Source: Herbaspirillum rubrisubalbicans (GTDB lineage: Bacteria > Pseudomonadota > Gammaproteobacteria > Burkholderiales > Burkholderiaceae_D). Taken from it: 64,000 bases of DNA. The notes under the pieces are model-generated. The model was not told the origin of the DNA and ran no database searches. It saw only the letters and a program-made list of their open reading frames with translations. The stretch lies in assembly GCF_003719195.1 (NCBI RefSeq), contig NZ_CP024996.1, positions 5,146,001 to 5,210,000 on the forward strand. The letters are read 5' to 3'. Shown piece by piece: positions 17,471 through 26,775 of the stretch (position 1 is its first letter; every line of letters starts with the position of its first letter). Both the position numbers and the translations under genes were made by a program.

Positions 17471-18600
17471 TCAGCGCACCACGACTTCTACCAGACGGGG
17501 TTCATTCGACGATATCGCCGTCTGCAGTGCCGCGGCCAGCTCGCCGGGCTCACTCACACGCACCCCTTGGCATCCCATCGACTGCGCCAGTGCAACGAAG
17601 TCGAGGCCGGGAAGATCAGTCCCTTGGACCACGTCGCCGGCACCGAAGCCGAAAACCGGCGCGAAGTCCTGCAGGGCGGCGTAGCGCCTGTTGTTGATGA
17701 TCACGAAGGTGAGGGGAAGACGCAGCTGCACTGCGCTGTAGATGGCTTGCGGCGAGTACATGGCAGAACCATCCCCGATCAGCCCGATGACGCGTTGCTG
17801 CGGCCTGGCCAGGGCAACCCCCACCGCCGCCGGCATGCCATAGCCAAGACCGCCGCTGGCCATGGTGTAGAAGGTTCCCGGGCGTGTAAAGGGCAGATAG
17901 GCCTGCATGGTCGGACGAGATCCTGGCGCTTCCTCGACGACGATATCCTCTGCTGCGCGCACTTCTGCGAGGGTCTGCATGGCAAAGGCCGCTGACATCG
18001 GTGTCTCCGGCTCGGCGCGGGGACGCGCAGCACGCGCAGGTGGCAGCGGACGAGCGGCGGGCGGATGCTTCAGCAGCTGCGCCAACAGGTCTTGCAATCC
18101 CAGCTGGATATTGCCGACGATGGCGGTCCCGGACGGCGTCCAGGAAGCCGTCACCGGATCATCAATCAATTGGTACAGCTGCGCACCGGATGGCAGATGC
18201 GGCCCACTGCCTTCGACGTGATAGGTGAAGGCCGGAGCGCCGGCTACGAAAATCAGGTCGTGGCCATTGAGCAATTGAACGATCTTCTCGCGCATAGCCG
18301 GCAGGAATCCAGCGAACAGGTGATGGTCTTCAGGGAAGCTGCAACGCGAGGACATGGGCGCAACAAATACGCGTGCGTTGGAGACCTCGGCCAGACGAAG
18401 CACCTCATCCCAAGCCCCGGCACGGTCCAGTTCCGAACCGACGACGATGGCCGGACGCTCACTGCGGTGTAGGGCGGTGGCAAGGGCAGCGATGGCGTCC
18501 GGCTCGGGGCGGCTGCGCGTGGTGACTTCGGTGGCCTCGAGCAACTCCCCAGGCTGATCCCAGTCATCCACGGGAATGGAAACGAACAGGCTGCCACGCT
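17471..18600 (-). pseudogene. Benzoylformate decarboxylase-like ThDP enzyme, N-terminal third deleted
   Basis: The frame resembles MdlC from SLFVSIPVDDWDQP onward, through a middle domain (AFTYHVEGSGPHLP, with the family's active-site His region) to the ThDP-binding GDGSAMYSPQAIYSAVQL and FVIINNRRY. About 376 residues remain of an expected roughly 525. The N-terminal pyrimidine-binding domain, with the essential Glu and a catalytic His, is absent. A stop codon lies four codons before the first recognisable residue, at about 18600. Unless a start at GTG 18571 makes a non-catalytic protein, this is a dead gene. It pairs with the aldehyde dehydrogenase downstream. Confidence 0.82.
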
Positions 18601-18776
18601 GTCATACTCCCCTGATATCCCGCCTTCTCAAGTCCAGAACATATCAATTGAAGAAAGGCGCGCTGCTCATGAAATCGGAGTACATGGACGACGATCGACG
18701 ATATTGAGCAATTTGGTCATAATATTTTCCAATATGGCCAATTTACCTCGCCTTTCGCAAGGCTTTACAAGACGAT

Positions 18777-19631
18777 ATGTCACGCATTGCAATCTCCGAT
18801 CCAACTGTTGCACCCAAGGACGTCGATGGCGTCTCGCGCCCCGTCCTAGCCCTGAGCGCTACATCTGTCGCAAAGGATTGGGAAAACGCCCGGCATCAGC
18901 ATCGCAAGGCGCAACTGATCTACTCGGTACGCGGCATCCTCAACTGCGAAATCGAAGAAGGTGTGTGGATCGTGCCGCCACAGTGCGCCGTATGGATACC
19001 GGGCGACTTGCCGCACGCTGCACGGGGTGCCGGCGAAACCGAATGCTATTGCCTGTTCGTCGAGCCAGATGCCGCACCAGACCTGCCCAAGACCTGTTGC
19101 ACGATTTCGGTATCGCCATTGCTACGCGAACTGATACTGAAGGTGGCTGGCTTTGCTGAGTTATATCCGCTGGGGGGAAGGGAAGACCGTTTGATTGCCG
19201 CCTTGCTCGATGAATTGGCAACCGCGCCGGTGGAAGACCTGCACCTGCCCATGCCGCGCGACCTCCGACTACGCCGGCTCGCAGAAATGATTCTGGCAGA
19301 TCCCTCGGACAAGACCTCGAAAGCCGATTGGGCGATGCGCATTGGCATGAGCGAACGCAGCATGAGTCGCCTCTTGCTGCAGGAAATCGGAATGAGCTTC
19401 GGGCGCTGGCGACGACAGCTGCATGTGATCCTTGCACTGCAACGTTTGACCAAGGGTGAAAGCGTGCAAAGCGTGGCATTGGAACTGGGGTACGAAAACG
19501 CCAGTGGGTTCATCACCATGTTTCGCAAGGCAACCGGCAAGTCTCCCGCACGCTACCTTTCGGATCGCACGAGCGGCGCGGAGCATACGTCGGTGCCCGG
19601 AATCATGCTCCCGGATGAATTCTCCACCTGA
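18777..19631 (+). CDS. AraC family transcriptional regulator with N-terminal cupin
   Basis: 284 residues. The N-terminal cupin-like sensor has HQHRKAQLIYSVRGIL and VPPQCAVWIPGDLPHAARG. The C-terminal AraC domain has two HTH motifs: SKADWAMRIGMSERSMSRLLLQEIGMSFGRWRRQL and ESVQSVALELGYENASGFITMFRKATGKSPARYL. The layout matches the short-N-terminus AraC group that often regulates neighbouring transport or efflux genes. It is divergent from the decarboxylase remnant and convergent with the Fur-family gene, so its target could be either the decayed aromatic cluster or the efflux operon. Which one is not decided by sequence. Confidence 0.88.
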   Translation: MSRIAISDPTVAPKDVDGVSRPVLALSATSVAKDWENARHQHRKAQLIYSVRGILNCEIEEGVWIVPPQCAVWIPGDLPHAARGAGETECYCLFVEPDAAPDLPKTCCTISVSPLLRELILKVAGFAELYPLGGREDRLIAALLDELATAPVEDLHLPMPRDLRLRRLAEMILADPSDKTSKADWAMRIGMSERSMSRLLLQEIGMSFGRWRRQLHVILALQRLTKGESVQSVALELGYENASGFITMFRKATGKSPARYLSDRTSGAEHTSVPGIMLPDEFST

Positions 19632-19680
19632 ATGGAGCAGGCTGTCTCGGCCCAAAGCGGCCACTGGCTTCTATCCTCCA

Positions 19681-20250
19681 TCATGCTCCTTTGCGGAGTT
19701 TGCGACATTTGGAACACGTGGTGGTAATGATGAAAACCGGCTCCGTATCAGGAACGAAGCCCTCCTGGAATACCAGCAACTGCAGGCGTTTGCGGAATGC
19801 AAGGTCTTCAATGAAAACCAGACGCGCACCACAATGACAACGCAATGTGACGTATTGGTGCTCTGGCGTCTCCGGTTTGATCGCATAGAAGGCGCGCCCA
19901 CGCGCGCCTGCCGTGCGAACCAGCAGGCCGGCCGCCCAAAGATCGTTGAGCGCTCGGTAGACCGATCCTTGCGCAAGGCTGTCGAACTGCGTGCTGAGGA
20001 GGAGATATATCTGGCTGGCATCAAGACAGCTGGGAGCAGCCTTTTCCAAGGTGCTTAACACCCCGGCACGAGCATTCGTCGGCCGCAGTCCATTCGTTTC
20101 CAAACGTTGTTGCTGTGACGATGTCGGCAATCCCGTCTCGGCACGGCTTGTCACAACAGACTTTCGCTTGTGTTTGACTGACGGAAGCTTCTTGCTGCCG
20201 AATGGCGCAATCGAGTCAACCATCCCACCCGAGTCATCGTATTGCTTCAT
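19681..20250 (-). CDS. Fur family transcriptional regulator (divergent paralogue)
   Basis: 189 residues from ATG 20250, with AAGGA about eight bases upstream. The first 55 residues are a Lys/Ser-rich extension without family match. The Fur DNA-binding winged helix follows (LRPTNARAGVLSTLEKA, LDASQIYLLLSTQFDSLAQGSVYRALNDLWAAGLL), then a metal/dimerisation part with CHCGARLVFIED and a C-terminal TCSKC pair. The usual HHH cluster of Fur is not evident (EHQYVTLRCHCG), so metal preference is unclear. It is next to the efflux operon and about 6.5 kb from a siderophore receptor carrying a Fur box. Confidence 0.8.
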   Translation of the reverse strand: MKQYDDSGGMVDSIAPFGSKKLPSVKHKRKSVVTSRAETGLPTSSQQQRLETNGLRPTNARAGVLSTLEKAAPSCLDASQIYLLLSTQFDSLAQGSVYRALNDLWAAGLLVRTAGARGRAFYAIKPETPEHQYVTLRCHCGARLVFIEDLAFRKRLQLLVFQEGFVPDTEPVFIITTTCSKCRKLRKGA

Positions 20251-20386
20251 ATTGTCGTTCCTTAGCGATGCCGGACCTCGGTTGCCGGTCGCAACACGAA
20301 GCAGCATGGCGCATGGGCGGTCCTGCTGCCGGCGCGAGGTGCTGTCACCACCTGGCTGGCATCCGTCACCGCGGGCGCACCACAGC

Positions 20387-21841
20387 CTATTCCCATCCGC
20401 CACCCAGCGCCTTGAATACGCTGACCTGTGCAGAATTTAGCCGTTGATCGGCAGCGGCCACTTGCGATCTCGCATCGACCAGGCTGGACTGCGCAACGAT
20501 CACGTCAAGGTAACTGATCGATCCGGCACGGTAGCGCTGGCCTGCCAACTGAAAAGCTTTGTCCGCCCGGTCACGTGCTTGGATCAGTGCCTGCCGCTGC
20601 TGCATGGCCGCGCCATAAGCGCTCAAGGATTGTTCGGACTCTTTTAGCGCATTGAGTACTACGCCATCGAAGCTGGCCAGTGATGCTGCGGCTTGTGCCT
20701 TGGCCTGCACGATACGGCTGCGTACAACCATCGTGTTGGGAAAGCTCCAGGAAATCAACGGCCCCAAGGAAAACGACCAGGTGCGATTGCCATTCAGAAA
20801 GTCATTGCGCAGGTAACTTGCCGAAGCACCCAGTGTGACCCGTGGATAGAGGTCGGCCACCGCCACGCCAATGCGAGCAGTATCGGCGGCCAGTTGGCGC
20901 TCGGCCTGGCGCAAGTCCGGGCGGCGGCGCAGCAGCGCGGTGCCTTCACCGATAGGCAGTGCGCCTGCGACCTCGGGAGCCTTGGTGCAGGCGCGCGCAG
21001 ACGTGGGCACCTGCGATGGCGTGCGTCCCAGCAGAGCAGCCAGTTCGAACAGCGCGGCCTCCTTCTGGTTTTGCAACGGCGGCAACGCCGCCTGGGCCTG
21101 GGCCAGGGTCACGCCGGCCCGCTCCACGTCCAGAAGCGAAGCCGCCCCTGCGTGTTCCTGGCGTCTTATCAGATCCAGACTGCGCTGGGCCAGTTCGATG
21201 GAGGACTGAGCAACCTCAATGGATTCGCCATACGTGCAGGCATCCAGGTAGGCCTTTGTGGTGTCGGCGACGACGACCACCTTGGCAGCATCATGGGCAG
21301 CCGCTACTGCCTCGGTATCATCCCGGGCAGCCTCGATATCGCGTTTGACCCGACCAAACAGGTCGACTTCGTAAGATATGTCGATGCCGCCGTTGTAACT
21401 CAACTGCGTAGGTGCTTGACCGGTCCCCGTCCAGGTGGTCTGGTCTCGGCCATAGCTGGGGCTGATGGACAAGTTGCTCGAAGGGTAGAGGCCGCCACGT
21501 GCCTCCTTGTAAACGGCCCTTGCACGGTCGAGGTTGGCCAGCGTTACGCGCAGATTGGTGTTGGCCGTCAGTGCTTCTTGCACCAGTTGGTCGAGCGCGG
21601 GATCGTTGTACAGCTTCCACCAGTGCGCAGGAAGTGGTGCAGCGGTGTCGGTATTGGCTGGCTTGCTGACGAAGGTTCCGACCGCAACCCTCGGCGAAGC
21701 CGGCAGATGATAGTCTGGGCCGCTGGCGCAACCCGTGTTAGCGATGGCAGTGACAATCACAATCAAAGCAACGCGGCGAGAGATGAACAGCGACGCACCG
21801 GAAGCATTGGACATGGTAGGGGTCAGTTTAGAGTGCGACAT
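20387..21841 (-). CDS. RND efflux outer membrane lipoprotein (OprM/NodT family)
   Basis: 484 residues. The signal peptide ends in a lipobox (AIANTGC), so it is a lipoprotein. Two OEP repeats follow, with features such as HWWKLYNDPALDQLVQEAL, NTNLRVTLANLDRARA, GGIDISYEVDLFGRVKRDIEAA and RRPDLRQAERQLAADTARIGVA. It forms the outer-membrane channel for the RND pump. The ATG at 21841 was chosen because GGAGG lies six bases upstream, and it overlaps the end of the pump gene by 14 bases. It is the last gene of the three-gene efflux operon. Confidence 0.92.
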   Translation of the reverse strand: MSHSKLTPTMSNASGASLFISRRVALIVIVTAIANTGCASGPDYHLPASPRVAVGTFVSKPANTDTAAPLPAHWWKLYNDPALDQLVQEALTANTNLRVTLANLDRARAVYKEARGGLYPSSNLSISPSYGRDQTTWTGTGQAPTQLSYNGGIDISYEVDLFGRVKRDIEAARDDTEAVAAAHDAAKVVVVADTTKAYLDACTYGESIEVAQSSIELAQRSLDLIRRQEHAGAASLLDVERAGVTLAQAQAALPPLQNQKEAALFELAALLGRTPSQVPTSARACTKAPEVAGALPIGEGTALLRRRPDLRQAERQLAADTARIGVAVADLYPRVTLGASASYLRNDFLNGNRTWSFSLGPLISWSFPNTMVVRSRIVQAKAQAAASLASFDGVVLNALKESEQSLSAYGAAMQQRQALIQARDRADKAFQLAGQRYRAGSISYLDVIVAQSSLVDARSQVAAADQRLNSAQVSVFKALGGGWE

Positions 21842-24800
21842 CAGGTGCCTCCGCAGTAGCCAGTTCGCGGGCACGGGCGCTTTGCGCTAATGCACGGTGA
21901 TCTTTGGCGATAAAGCTGTAGATGGTAGGCAGCACGAACAGCGTGAAGAAGGTACCGATCATCATGCCCATCACCACCACGATGCCAATGGAGAAGCGGC
22001 TGGCCGAGCCCGCGCCGTTTGCGAACAGCAAGGGCACCAGGCCTGCGACCATCGCCGCGGTGGTCATCAACACCGGGCGCATCCGCACGGCGGCAGCCTT
22101 CTCGATTGCATCGATGCGGCTCAGGTTTTCGTGATGCTGGATATGGTTCGCAAACGTGACCATCAGAATGCCGTGCTTGGAAATGAGCCCGATCAACGTG
22201 ACCAATCCGATCTGGGTATAGATGTTGAGCGTGGCATAGCCTAGCCAGAGCGGCACGAGTGCTCCGCAGACCGCCAGCGGAACTGTCACCAGGATCACCA
22301 GCGGATCACGCAAGCTTTCAAACTGCGCCGCTAGCACCAGGAAGATGACCACCAGCGCGAAGCAGAACGACACCAGCAGGCGGTTGCCTTCCTGCACGAA
22401 CTGGCGGCTGTCGCTGAGCCAGTCCACGCTGGTGCCAGGCGGTAGTGGCTGCGATTGCAAGAAGGCAACCGCTTCGCCCATGCTCACGCCGGGTGCCGGT
22501 AGCAGTTCCAGCGTTGTCGAGTTCATCTGATTGAATTGCGCGAGCTGGTTCGCCTGCGGCCGCATTTCCACCTGGATCACGGTGGACAGCGGCACCATTG
22601 CACCGGAGCTTGCCTTTACGTAGAAACGACCGATATCTTCCGGCGTCATGCGTTCGCTACCACGTACCTGCGGAATGACGTCGTAGGAGCGGTCATGGAA
22701 ATTAAAGCGGTTGACGTAGTTTTCTCCGACCAGCACTGCCAGTGTGTCAGCGATAGACTGCATGCTCAGGCCCATCTGGCTGGCTTTGGCGTTGTCGATG
22801 GTGATATGGGCCTGCGGGCTGTCGTAAGACAGGTCGTTCTGGGCGTAGAGGAACAAGCCACTGGCATAGGCCGCATTCTTGATCTTCTCACCGGTTTCAT
22901 AGAGCATCTTGAAGTCATCGGGTGAACGCAACACCATCTGCACCGGCAAGCCCCCGCTGGAGCCGGGCAGCGGGGGCAATTGCACGGCAGTCAGGGTCTC
23001 GCCGTCGATGGCGCCGCCGGCCGCCTGAATCTGGCTCTGGATGTCAGTCGCCGATCGCTTGCGTTCCGACCAATCCTTCAGGATCGCGCCCCCGATCATC
23101 ATGTTCTGGCCACCGGCATAGTCACCGATGTTCATGAAGCTGCTGTCGAATTCCGGGATCGACTCGAACAGCTTCTCGATCTGTTGGGCGTAGCGGGCCG
23201 TGTAGCCTACTCCGGCATATTGCGGTGCCTTGGTGACGACGATGATGGCACCCTGGTCTTCGGTGGGCGCCAATTCGCGACGCGTACCGGCAAACAACAC
23301 CACGATGGCGGCCAGCACGACTGCACCGACCAGAAGGACCGCGCCGCGAGCGGCCAGTGTGTGGGCAAGGATGCGCTGATAGATTGCCGTCAGCGCTTCC
23401 ATGGAGTGTTCGATCCGCTTGGCTAGCCGACCCTCACCTTGCCTGGAACTGAGCAGCATCGAGCTCATGACCGGCGAGAGCGTCAGTGCGACGACTCCCG
23501 AGACGATTACCGAGCCTGCCAGGGTGAAGGCAAACTCCTTGAACAGTGCTCCGGTGAGCCCGCCCATCATACCGATGGGGGCGTAAACCGCTGCCAGCGT
23601 GATGGTCATGGCAATCACCGGTCCGACGATTTCGCGCGCACCGAGCAATGCCGCACGCACAGGTGAAAGACCTTCCTCGATGTGGCGATGGATGTTCTCC
23701 ACCACGACGATGGCATCGTCCACCACCAGCCCGATGGCCAGAACCATGGCCAGCAGTGTCAGCAAGTTGATCGAGAACCCGCAGGCCAGCATCAATGCCG
23801 CCGTGCCGACCAGGGACAAGGGGATGGTGACCACCGGAATGATGACAGCTCGGAATGTGCCAAGGAACAGGAATATCACCACGATAACGATCGCGATGGC
23901 TTCGACCAGTGTGTGCTGCACTTCCTCGATGGATGCATTGACGAAACGTGCCACGTCGTAATTGGGAGCCACCGTGAGTCCCGGCGGCGCCATCGCCCGG
24001 ATCTTGGGAAGCAGTGCATTGGCGCGCTTGACGATCTCAAGAGGATTGCCATCAGGCGTAGGCTGAAGGGCAACGAAGATGGCGGGCACTCCGCTTGCGA
24101 AAGACAGGTTGTTGTAGTTCTGGCCGCCGACCTCGATGGTGGCTACATCCGACAGCCGCACAATGCCGCCTGCGGGGCTGGACTTGACGACCATTTGACG
24201 GAAATCGTCAACGCCGCGCAGGTCGGTGGCGGCGCTGATATTGGTCACCGTCAAGGAGCTCTTGAGCTGGCCCGGTGCCGACTGGACGTTGTTGGCACGC
24301 AGCGCGGCCGATATCTCCCCGGCCGAGAGGCCATGCGCGGCCAATCGCACCGGGTCGATCCATATACGCATGGCCAGGGCTTGCCCTCCGAATACATCGG
24401 CCGAGGCCACGCCGGGAATGCTCGTCAGCAGGGGTTGTGCCACCCGTGAGGCGAAATCCGTCACCTGCGGGATAGACAGGGTATTGCTGTAGAACGCGAT
24501 GTACTGGACCGCCGTGCCACCTTCGGTGGATTTGCTGATGACGGGATCGGTCACTCCCGCAGGCAACTGATACTTGACCTGCTGCACCTTCGCGAGGATT
24601 TCGGTCATCGTTCGATCGGCATTGGCATTGAGTACGAGGCGTGCCTTGATCTCGCTTCTGCCCTGCTTGGTGGTCGAACTGAGGTATTCGATACCACTGG
24701 CCGTCGCGATGGACTGCGAAATCGGCGTGGTGACAAAGCCCTGCATCACGTCCTGGGTCGCACCAGGAAGCATGGTGCTGATCGTGATGGTGGCGTTTTC

Positions 24801-24920
24801 CAGATAGGGATACTGACGTACGGGCAACAGGAATACCGCGGTGGCGCCCATCAGCAAGATCAAAAGGCTCACCACCAGTGCCAGGATGGGTCGTCGAATG
24901 AAGATGTCGGTGAAATACAT
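21828..24920 (-). CDS. RND multidrug efflux permease (HAE-1, AcrB/MexB-like)
   Basis: 1030 residues starting MYFTDIFIRRPILALVVSLLILL. It has the typical HAE-1 N-terminus (LPVRQYPYLENATITISTMLPGA), the proton-relay helix segment LAIGLVVDDAIVVVENIHRHIEEG (helix 4 Asp pair), the internal duplication of the two periplasmic domains, and LAAQFESLRDPLVILVTVPLAVCGAL and GLISKHGILMV in the second half. It is an inner-membrane proton-driven pump for hydrophobic or amphiphilic drugs. The GLISKHGIL pattern resembles MexW/MdtB-like members. The substrate is not predictable. It overlaps the channel gene and follows the adaptor gene by 11 bases. Confidence 0.95.
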   Translation of the reverse strand: MYFTDIFIRRPILALVVSLLILLMGATAVFLLPVRQYPYLENATITISTMLPGATQDVMQGFVTTPISQSIATASGIEYLSSTTKQGRSEIKARLVLNANADRTMTEILAKVQQVKYQLPAGVTDPVISKSTEGGTAVQYIAFYSNTLSIPQVTDFASRVAQPLLTSIPGVASADVFGGQALAMRIWIDPVRLAAHGLSAGEISAALRANNVQSAPGQLKSSLTVTNISAATDLRGVDDFRQMVVKSSPAGGIVRLSDVATIEVGGQNYNNLSFASGVPAIFVALQPTPDGNPLEIVKRANALLPKIRAMAPPGLTVAPNYDVARFVNASIEEVQHTLVEAIAIVIVVIFLFLGTFRAVIIPVVTIPLSLVGTAALMLACGFSINLLTLLAMVLAIGLVVDDAIVVVENIHRHIEEGLSPVRAALLGAREIVGPVIAMTITLAAVYAPIGMMGGLTGALFKEFAFTLAGSVIVSGVVALTLSPVMSSMLLSSRQGEGRLAKRIEHSMEALTAIYQRILAHTLAARGAVLLVGAVVLAAIVVLFAGTRRELAPTEDQGAIIVVTKAPQYAGVGYTARYAQQIEKLFESIPEFDSSFMNIGDYAGGQNMMIGGAILKDWSERKRSATDIQSQIQAAGGAIDGETLTAVQLPPLPGSSGGLPVQMVLRSPDDFKMLYETGEKIKNAAYASGLFLYAQNDLSYDSPQAHITIDNAKASQMGLSMQSIADTLAVLVGENYVNRFNFHDRSYDVIPQVRGSERMTPEDIGRFYVKASSGAMVPLSTVIQVEMRPQANQLAQFNQMNSTTLELLPAPGVSMGEAVAFLQSQPLPPGTSVDWLSDSRQFVQEGNRLLVSFCFALVVIFLVLAAQFESLRDPLVILVTVPLAVCGALVPLWLGYATLNIYTQIGLVTLIGLISKHGILMVTFANHIQHHENLSRIDAIEKAAAVRMRPVLMTTAAMVAGLVPLLFANGAGSASRFSIGIVVVMGMMIGTFFTLFVLPTIYSFIAKDHRALAQSARARELATAEAPDVAL

Positions 24921-24931
24921 GGTGCCGTCCC

Positions 24932-26047
24932 TTACTTTGCGCCAGCGGTGGGCGCGGCCGCCGCGGGGGCATTGATCTTCACCACGGCCCCGGGAGGCAG
25001 GCGGTTCTGACCGGCCATCACCACGATGTCGCCGGCCTTGACGCCCTGCGTCACCAGGACTTCCTCATTGAGCCGCTGACCGGTCACGACCGGTACCGCG
25101 ACCGCCTTGCCGATGCCCTGCGCGTCAGCCCCGCGCACGAGCACCACGCTGTCACCCGATGCCGATGTCTGGATCGCCGTCAAGGGCAACACGATGCCAT
25201 CCTCCACAGCAGGCAAGTCCAAGCGTGCAGTCGCGTACATGCCGGACTTCAGGAGCCGGTCGGCATTGGGCAAGATGGCCTGCACGGCCACGTTACGGGT
25301 TTCACCGTCGATGCGCGGTTCGATACTGCTGATCTTGCCGGTGAATACCCGACCCGGCACAGCGTCCACGGAGACCTGCACCGATGCGCCTACCGTGAGC
25401 CTGGACAAGTCCTGCTGGGGGAGCTGGAAGTTCACGTAAAGCGGGTCGGCCTGGGTCAGCGTGGCGATCGCATCACCGGCATTGAGATACTGGCCTGGAT
25501 TGACATGCCGGATGCCGATCTGGCCGGAGAACGGTGCCCGTATGTTCTTCTGCTCGATACGCGCGTCCAGCTGCCGGACGGCGGCGACGGCCTGATCAGC
25601 GTCTGCCTGGCGTTGCTCCAGCAATTCACGCGACTCGGCGCCGGCAGGAGACAGTTCTCGCGAGCGTCTCAACTGGAGCTGGGCGAAATCGGCCTTGGCC
25701 ACTGCCGCGGCGCGATCCGCCTGTTCGGGAGCGTCATAGAGCTCGACCAGCAAGCCGCCCTGCTTGACCGTCTGGCCGGACTCGAAATGGATGGCGGTCA
25801 CACGGCCGGATGTGTCCGGAGCCAACTGCACTTCCCGCACGGCTTGCAAACTGGCGACGACCTGCAAGTTTTCGGGCACGGCACGAGCTTCGGCGCGGAT
25901 CGTCGAAACCGGCAGCGGGGGCATGGCGTAGTGTTCAGCACCACCGCTGCGCAAGGAACGCACGGCATAGAGCGCGCCGAAGACCACCACGAGGCCGACG
26001 ACGCTTATGGCAATGGGCTTGGCTCGGAAGCTGGAGGCAGCAATCAT
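24932..26047 (-). CDS. RND efflux periplasmic adaptor (membrane fusion protein)
   Basis: 371 residues. It has one N-terminal membrane anchor (AISVVGLVVVFGALYAV). The barrel-sandwich half-motifs VQLAPDTSGRVTAIHFESGQTVKQGGLLVELYDA and NIRAPFSGQIGIRHVNPGQYLNAGDAI flank an alpha-hairpin. The C-terminal domain contains TAIQTSASGDSVVLV. It links the pump and the outer-membrane channel. The ATG at 26047 follows GGGGAG, while a longer frame to 26209 has no support and reaches the MITE-like repeat. Its promoter probably lies between this start and that element. Confidence 0.93.
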   Translation of the reverse strand: MIAASSFRAKPIAISVVGLVVVFGALYAVRSLRSGGAEHYAMPPLPVSTIRAEARAVPENLQVVASLQAVREVQLAPDTSGRVTAIHFESGQTVKQGGLLVELYDAPEQADRAAAVAKADFAQLQLRRSRELSPAGAESRELLEQRQADADQAVAAVRQLDARIEQKNIRAPFSGQIGIRHVNPGQYLNAGDAIATLTQADPLYVNFQLPQQDLSRLTVGASVQVSVDAVPGRVFTGKISSIEPRIDGETRNVAVQAILPNADRLLKSGMYATARLDLPAVEDGIVLPLTAIQTSASGDSVVLVRGADAQGIGKAVAVPVVTGQRLNEEVLVTQGVKAGDIVVMAGQNRLPPGAVVKINAPAAAAPTAGAK

Positions 26048-26199
26048 ATGGCTCCCCAAGCGGCCATCATTGATAAGGACGAGTGGAATCGACTGTGGAG
26101 AGTCGATAGACGAAGGCAAGGTAGGGGCATCAGTTGGTTTCCTGGGGATAGAACAAAGTGCTTGTGCGACCGGCTTGGCGCGCCGGGTTGAGGCATGAC

Positions 26200-26471
26200 T
26201 AGAACTCATTTCATAGATAGGCGTGAGTGCGAGCGCGTCCCGTTTGGGATGAAGTGCAAGGCGCGAATTTGGGTCAAGACTGGGCGTCTTGACCCAAATT
26301 CGTAACGCAGCAATTCGCCCAAACGGGCCGCTCCCTTCGGGTTCTGCTCAGAAAGGGCGCTGGCCGCGTTGCGCTCCTTGCGTGTGGCACCGCCACACGA
26401 CGCGTCGCGCGCCTTGCCAGCGCCCTTTCTGGGCAGAACGCATCTCACGCCTATTTATGAAATAAGTTCTA
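26200..26471. repeat. 272-bp MITE-like fold-back element with nested inverted repeats
   Basis: The outer 28 bases at 26200-26227 and 26444-26471 are inverted repeats with two mismatches (core ATAGGCGTGAG / CTCACGCCTAT). TA at both outer ends suggests a TA target. Inside are an IR of 10 bp (CCCGTTTGGG 26239-26248 / CCCAAACGGG 26323-26332), a perfect 17-bp stem at 26264-26280/26286-26302 with a five-base loop, a 23-bp near-perfect IR (26341-26363/26417-26439) and a small stem CGTGTGGC-ACC-GCCACACG (26381-26399). There is no coding gene. It sits between the divergent efflux operon and the TonB receptor. Confidence 0.75.
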
Positions 26472-26650
26472 ACCACAATGACGCATAGCGTACCCATACC
26501 AAGGAACTTCCGCATTGCGAAATCAGGTCAGAATACTTTTCAATACGGCCATCCGACGGCAATCGTCACGATTGGCCTAATCGGATAACAATCTGGCCTG
26601 GTTTCGCTACTCCCCCCTCTTTCCCCCATTGTTAAATGCTGTGTCCAAAT

Positions 26651-26669
26651 AACAATGATTATCGTTTAT
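26651..26669. promoter_or_regulatory. Fur box upstream of the TonB receptor
   Basis: AACAATGATTATCGTTTAT matches about 13 of 19 positions of the Fur consensus, including the central AATGATTATC. It is in an AT-rich segment about 107 bases before the favoured receptor start. The rest of the gap 26472-26650 shows only AT-rich promoter-like sequence. Iron-dependent repression of the receptor is inferred. Confidence 0.7.
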
Positions 26670-26775
26670 GTCCTCTCTCAAAGCTGTTTCGAAATCCCGT
26701 CGATCAGTCGACCTGCGCGCAAATCTCCTCACCTATCCTGTTGTCGATAGGCCCTACCTGGGCATAGTCAGGGAT

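Noticed and set aside
17471..18571. Benzoylformate decarboxylase as an intact enzyme from GTG 18571
   Set aside because: The N-terminal domain with the cofactor-activating Glu is missing and a stop lies just upstream, so it is reported as a pseudogene.
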